Part shown: positions 59,489 to 64,000 of the stretch, one piece after another
Position numbering within the stretch: the first letter of the stretch is position 1
How the letters are laid out: every line of letters starts with the position of its first letter
Assembly: GCA_024663395.1 (NCBI GenBank)
Contig: JANFAH010000035.1
Coordinates: forward strand, 62,001 to 126,000
Reading direction: 5' to 3'
Length of the DNA stretch: 64,000 nt
Source: Pisolithus tinctorius
Lineage: Eukaryota; Basidiomycota; Agaricomycetes; Boletales; Pisolithaceae
The notes under the pieces: model-generated
What the model was told of the DNA's origin: nothing
What the model saw: only the letters and a program-made list of their open reading frames with translations
Database searches by the model: none
Made by a program: the position numbers and the translations under genes

Positions 59489-62400
59489 CATCCCTTTGTT
59501 CGGCCCCATCCTGCTGTCCGGTGCTGAGCGCTGCCAGACCAGTGCCCGTCCAGACTCGCTTCGAGCCTAAACCACTCTAAAATTATGGCGTATGCCCTCG
59601 GGACATTTACACTTCCCAACTCGGAACCTGTGTCATATAATGCCGCAGCGCCAGCGCTCCTTTCTGAGTTCTGTTGGCCCGTCGCCGCGTGCCCGTGTCC
59701 AATTCGTATTATAGCCATAACCGTCAACTCTCAGCCCTGCGAACGTAACATCCAGCCCGATATGACCGAGGCTCGCAATCCACGGTAAGGGCCGGACAAT
59801 CGACGTCAGCCCATAATCCTGTCCGTCTAGTCGATCTCTCAATCCGGTCCGCCATCATTGGCATCGCCCGCGCGGGGCTGGGTTTGTCCGAGATGTGCAC
59901 GAATAGTCATATTCCGATGGGAACAGTCGGATGGGGAACGTGTTGGACCGGTTCAGCGGCTGTCGACACGATATCCAACCAAACCAACATTATGCAACCA
60001 TCAAATCGCAGCTTATACGTACACAATAAGCTCTTCAGGTATTCAGGCACCAAGCGTTCATCAGGTACTCTGGGCATTGATCGGATGGAGTCGTCATTTT
60101 GCATTGCGCGGGTTGATCTCGTCTGATGTGACTGCCTGGGTCGAACTCGGATGGTGAGACAAGTAAAGACGCGAACCCCATCGCCGAGTACACTATCCTA
60201 TTAGAATGCCGTATCCATGAGGCGAATAAGCGTCAGGTAGACACAAACCCTCTCACCCACTTCCTATCGGACACGGACGACAACATTTCACCCCGAGCTC
60301 GTCGTACCTGAGGGCTCGAACAGACTATCGTTCACCCTGCCAAGTCCAAAAACCAGCGCAAGGTACGACACGGATCAGCCTCCGTATGTAACGTTTCCTC
60401 GGTCCTGGGACCTGATTCGCGGTGCATCATAGTGGACTGCTTCTGCTTATGGGACAGGATTGGTGTCTGCTAGAACATTATCCGTTATTGTGCTAGTTCC
60501 GGGCACTATGGTTGCCTACCAGTCACCGGATGATCCGCATACAGTGCATATGCTGATGCCAAGCCCGACACCGTCAGAGGTGTAGCTAGACTCATTCCCA
60601 ATTCTCACTCGTACAGCATTCCAGCCAAGGCATTCGTTTGAAGTGGGGCTGTGAAAATGCAGCAGTACGTCGTTTCAACACGTGTCCTGCACTTTGATAG
60701 TCGGTGGGAAGAGCCAAGGCTGTTGCCATTACCATGTATGGAATAGGTTTCGATCAGCCTGGGCCCTGGATCTTTCCATAACATCAATGCAAAAATCACT
60801 GTTGCCAAGAAGTTTCTCCTTCATACCTGTAAGATTAAATCCTTTTCTGTTTCCTTCTTAAGCACGGATATGCACGTATGCGAAGATGAGCGAAAAATGT
60901 GACATTGCTCCGGTCCAGCCTCAAACCCAGGTATGATGTGTGTGTAACAGCATAAGCTTGATGAGAAAGCTGCGATCGTATCGATAGTTGGCATGCTGAA
61001 TACACCGAGATCGATCTGAGTCTCTGCCCTCTCCTATCGATCGGACCCACCACCTCTATCCACTCGGTTCGCGACAGCTCAACTGAACGTGAGGCAACCA
61101 GCGTATGCCGCCATCAGCGGAGTCTCGGTACCTTAAGAATGTGACCAGTGATTATGAGGTCCGAGATCACACAATAATCCATCAGTCAGGTTTCAGGAAT
61201 TAACCTCTGTACTCTTATACTGTCAATATTCACTGCAATTCAGAGGAGCCTTCAAAGACGCTTCTGAGAGTAGTAATCACAATTCCAATCATATCACATA
61301 GTTATTCCCGCTGGTTCCCCACACAGGAACACGGACACCCTTCACGCCCGGCGGCTCACAACTACATCCGAACAGTCCCTGATCAGAGGGCTAATGGCGC
61401 GGAGTGTCTGTGGCTTACCACCTGTGATTATGTAGTAGTCTTTACTGGTAATAGTGTGATATGATATGATATAGGTGACGGCCGAATGACAGCAATATTC
61501 TCAGACCCACATCTCAGACGGGCGACGGACGCCGACGAAACGGACAGTGGGTGACCCGTGACGTGTGGGTCCGTGATTCGTTGATTTTGGTAATTGCGAA
61601 ATATATGTCAGGGAAGGATCCATTTTTTAATGCGTTCGGTAAGTGGCCAGATGCCGGTACACCAGCCAGCTGCTGCTGCTGCAGCTTGCTACTATCGATA
61701 TCAGCATCAGCTCCTTACACGCGGATCAAAGAGTACTACAGAGTACTGTACCGTGACAATACAATTACCGTTGCGGCTTATCACATCTGCTGGCATACCA
61801 ACAGACGCAATCAACCCAATCAGAGTCCAGATTGTGATGGTGGTGAGATTGTATCATCCTCAACTGTCATCAGCTGTCATCATTATCCGGATATAGCCGC
61901 GGTGGGACACATACTATCGATTGGACGGCAGGCAGGAGTAGAAGTCATAATCGCTGTGGGCACATATACTTGTGCAAAGTATATATGAGTGGGAGATGGA
62001 GGTACCTCTCGCGGCAGGCGATCACTCGTGTGACTGCGCTGAAATAATTTGGCAGTGGCTCGCTCAGGAAGTTCGCGACGGATTTGGTTATAATGCTCGT
62101 TTCGTGGTAATAGTTCCCGCCACTGAAACAGGTTGGATTAAATCTGGTGGGGCGAGTGGGGTGTCGAACCACCCCGAACATCGTTGCAGAAGTCTGTTTG
62201 TGTATGTCCTAAGTCACCGGTGTGGAATGCACGCACCTGTGTACTTCCGCGTTACATATTGGGTCGCCGACTTTCAAAATTTTTTGCGCAGACTGAATGG
62301 AAACCATCGCCAACTGAATCCGAGTGGCGCGCACCTCCTATCTACACAACGAGGCTCAGGTCTGTGTTGTGCCTGGTCGTCGGTCCCTGATATAGACCGA

Positions 62401-63748
62401 GTCCCGGCCTCACTCACCCACAATATTTCCTATCGCGACCTCAGCAGATCCAAGTGCTTGATTGAAAATAGTCTGTGCGGTGTTCTGGCGCTGGCGCTTC
62501 CTGCTGTTTGGGACGGGATCAAAATGTTCTTGGCAAGGTGGCACGGGATGTCTCAAGGGGTAGCTGTAGTAGGTAGGGCAGTGCAGGAGCTTGGTTTCAC
62601 TTACAGTGTCCGGTAAGGCCGTACTCACCTCACCTACGTTGAGCGCTGCGACAATTGTGCCCCAATGTGGTGCATTAGTGGAAGATTTCTGGCAGGTGTA
62701 GAATAGGCACCGGCACTATAAGAAGCGGGGTGTAGGTGTGTATTCGGCCCATCGGTAGCGTGGCACTTACGAACGAACGGGGCGTGAAAGGACGCGTGGT
62801 TTTCCTTTGTCTTTGGCAGTGCCTGAACAAGTGCGCCACACACACTGACCGGAAGCGCGATGAGTAACGATGCTCGTATATGTAGCGGTCACTTCTGAAT
62901 CTAGACTACCGCACTGGTTGGGAAAACATCCGCCACACATCGGCCGCACGGTCAGGTGACTGAGGTTGAGGATCGTGTATACAACCCTGGATGCGAACAT
63001 CATGTCCTGCACGCACGACGTGTGAGTACTGTGAACTTGACGTTTTTGATCGTTCGTGGTTGTAAGACGCCATTCGCCAAGACATATACAGTCGCCAGGA
63101 GCTGAAAGACAACCCTGCACTGAATGATGAATGATGGAACGGACGAGAATAGGTGAGGATTCGAAGCCGCGAGGACGCGACGGAGTTTGTGAAGAAGGTT
63201 CGGGAACGGTCGAGAGGCGATTGCCTGTTTGGTCGATAGACAGAAGAATGTGTCAAGTGTCTGTGACTGTCAGGGAGTGGGATCTTACAGGGTAGTTCTA
63301 ATCCCTGTGCTTAGATAATGAAAGGCTGGAGTAGTAAGCATGACATGCGCAGACTATGATCAGGTCTATGATATGACCTTGAAGGTGATTTCAACGTGAG
63401 CACTGGCTTTGTGTATTCCATAGACGGGGCAGAGAAGGCGGGTCCAGGTGAAGATAGATGGCGTAGTGACACTCCCAGCTCGCTGTACGCCCATTGTTCT
63501 GCACATCGCGGAGAAAATTGCATTCAGTACTAGATGTTATGATATAACCGAACTCCGAGCACATGGCTCGGACCCCAAGGGTGAAGTGTGACAGATTGCA
63601 AAGTGAATCAGATGATACTCACCCTCTTTCTACGGAACACGCTGAAAGACAGAGCTTGCGGAAGTGGACCATACCCTCAGTGACTCAATTCATGCAAACC
63701 CAGTGCAGAAGGGCGACTTGCGCAGCACGATTGGCAATGGAAAGGGGT
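59489..63748. other. 4.2-kb gene-poor stretch
   Basis: No open frame here has recognisable domain content or convincing splice structure. The largest (61972-62616 plus) begins with GTG and lacks an ATG. Short frames at 59585-59788, 61551-61988 and 62767-63256 fail the same test. No tRNA, rRNA or clear transposon end was seen. It may be spacer or old decayed sequence. Confidence 0.4.
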
Positions 63749-63930
63749 TTTTAGGCTCCTTGCCTGTTGTGCAGGCGATCAGGTGGCATGACCTGCTGAC
63801 CGCGGTAGCGCTCGGAGGTGTTGAATAGGACAAACAACTCTTTGTCCCCCTGAAACCTCTTCCCGAACCCAAAGACACCAGGGTCGAGGGTTTTGGTTTT
63901 TCCCTTTTGTGCGGAATTGAGTGTCCGGCC
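63749..63930 (-). CDS. Possible 3' end of a gene entering from the right edge
   Basis: A minus-strand frame of about 50 codons ends at TAA 63751-63749: KGKTKTLDPGVFGFGKRFQG, DKELFVLFNTSERYRG, then QQVMPPDRLHNRQGA. The order of charged and aromatic residues looks protein-like and differs from the surrounding sequence. Upstream, within 100 bp, the frame meets stops, so a splice acceptor around 63930 would be required. Family not recognised; low confidence. Confidence 0.25.
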
Positions 63931-64000
63931 TGCAGGGGCTTACAATATTTATTAATGTCTCCGCCAAATTCGGGGTACCAGAACGGCGGTAATCAACTTA

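Noticed and set aside
61972..62616. 214-codon plus-strand frame
   Set aside because: It starts at GTG, has no domain-like pattern, and has no splice support.
63311..64000. Transposon or LTR end at the right edge
   Set aside because: No TG...CA terminal repeats, primer-binding site or reverse transcriptase motif is visible.

Overview
The window is nuclear DNA of a filamentous basidiomycete, most likely an agaricomycete (mushroom-forming fungus). The evidence is dense multi-exon genes with 47-70 bp GT-AG introns, families largely restricted to basidiomycetes (a DUF6593 protein, a small MCRW-type Cys-rich protein), and core eukaryotic genes with basidiomycete-like exon layouts. Exon structures were built by hand from splice signals and reading-frame closure; most close exactly in frame.

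Layout. 1-8.6 kb is an accessory, repeat-rich block. It holds a truncated unknown gene, a 69-bp-period array of two alternating palindromes (886-1376), an 11-exon, 1,700-codon gene fusing C2H2 fingers, an OrsD-type finger region and a RecQ-like helicase (7108-1381, minus, one in-frame TGA), nine copies of a palindrome (ATAAGCGACCGGTCGCTTAT) spread through that gene's introns, one exon and its upstream region, and two minisatellite tracts upstream. 9.1-33.8 kb is conserved housekeeping sequence: CDC73 (Paf1 complex), a Ser-rich protein, a C2-domain protein, an Mto1/Pcp1-type microtubule organiser with a CM1 motif, a DHA1-like MFS transporter, a RAP1-like telomere protein, PRP4 kinase, shugoshin and an unknown 600-residue protein. 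35.5-45.9 kb holds small genes, a 21-exon DHA2-like MFS transporter with 10-nt and 18-nt microexons, the DUF6593 protein and a hypothetical gene. 46-53.6 kb is sparse and partly decayed, with a stop-ridden F-box pseudogene, a small C2H2 protein and a doubtful F-box/WD-like locus. 54-59.3 kb holds a Ser/Thr-rich single-pass membrane protein and a Msn2/Azf1-type C2H2 transcription factor. 59.3-64 kb shows almost nothing codable except a possible gene end at the right edge.

Functional picture. Genes here are mostly independent. There is a loose theme of chromosome biology (RAP1, shugoshin, the CM1 organiser, and a helicase resembling telomere-linked RecQ genes), but I see no evidence of co-regulation beyond telomere-like AGGGTTAGGGTTT motifs beside RAP1/PRP4 and the C2 gene. 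The most unusual signal is the palindrome family inside the introns of the zinc-finger/helicase gene: five of its ten introns carry exactly one copy, and two neighbouring intron-exon units are near duplicates.
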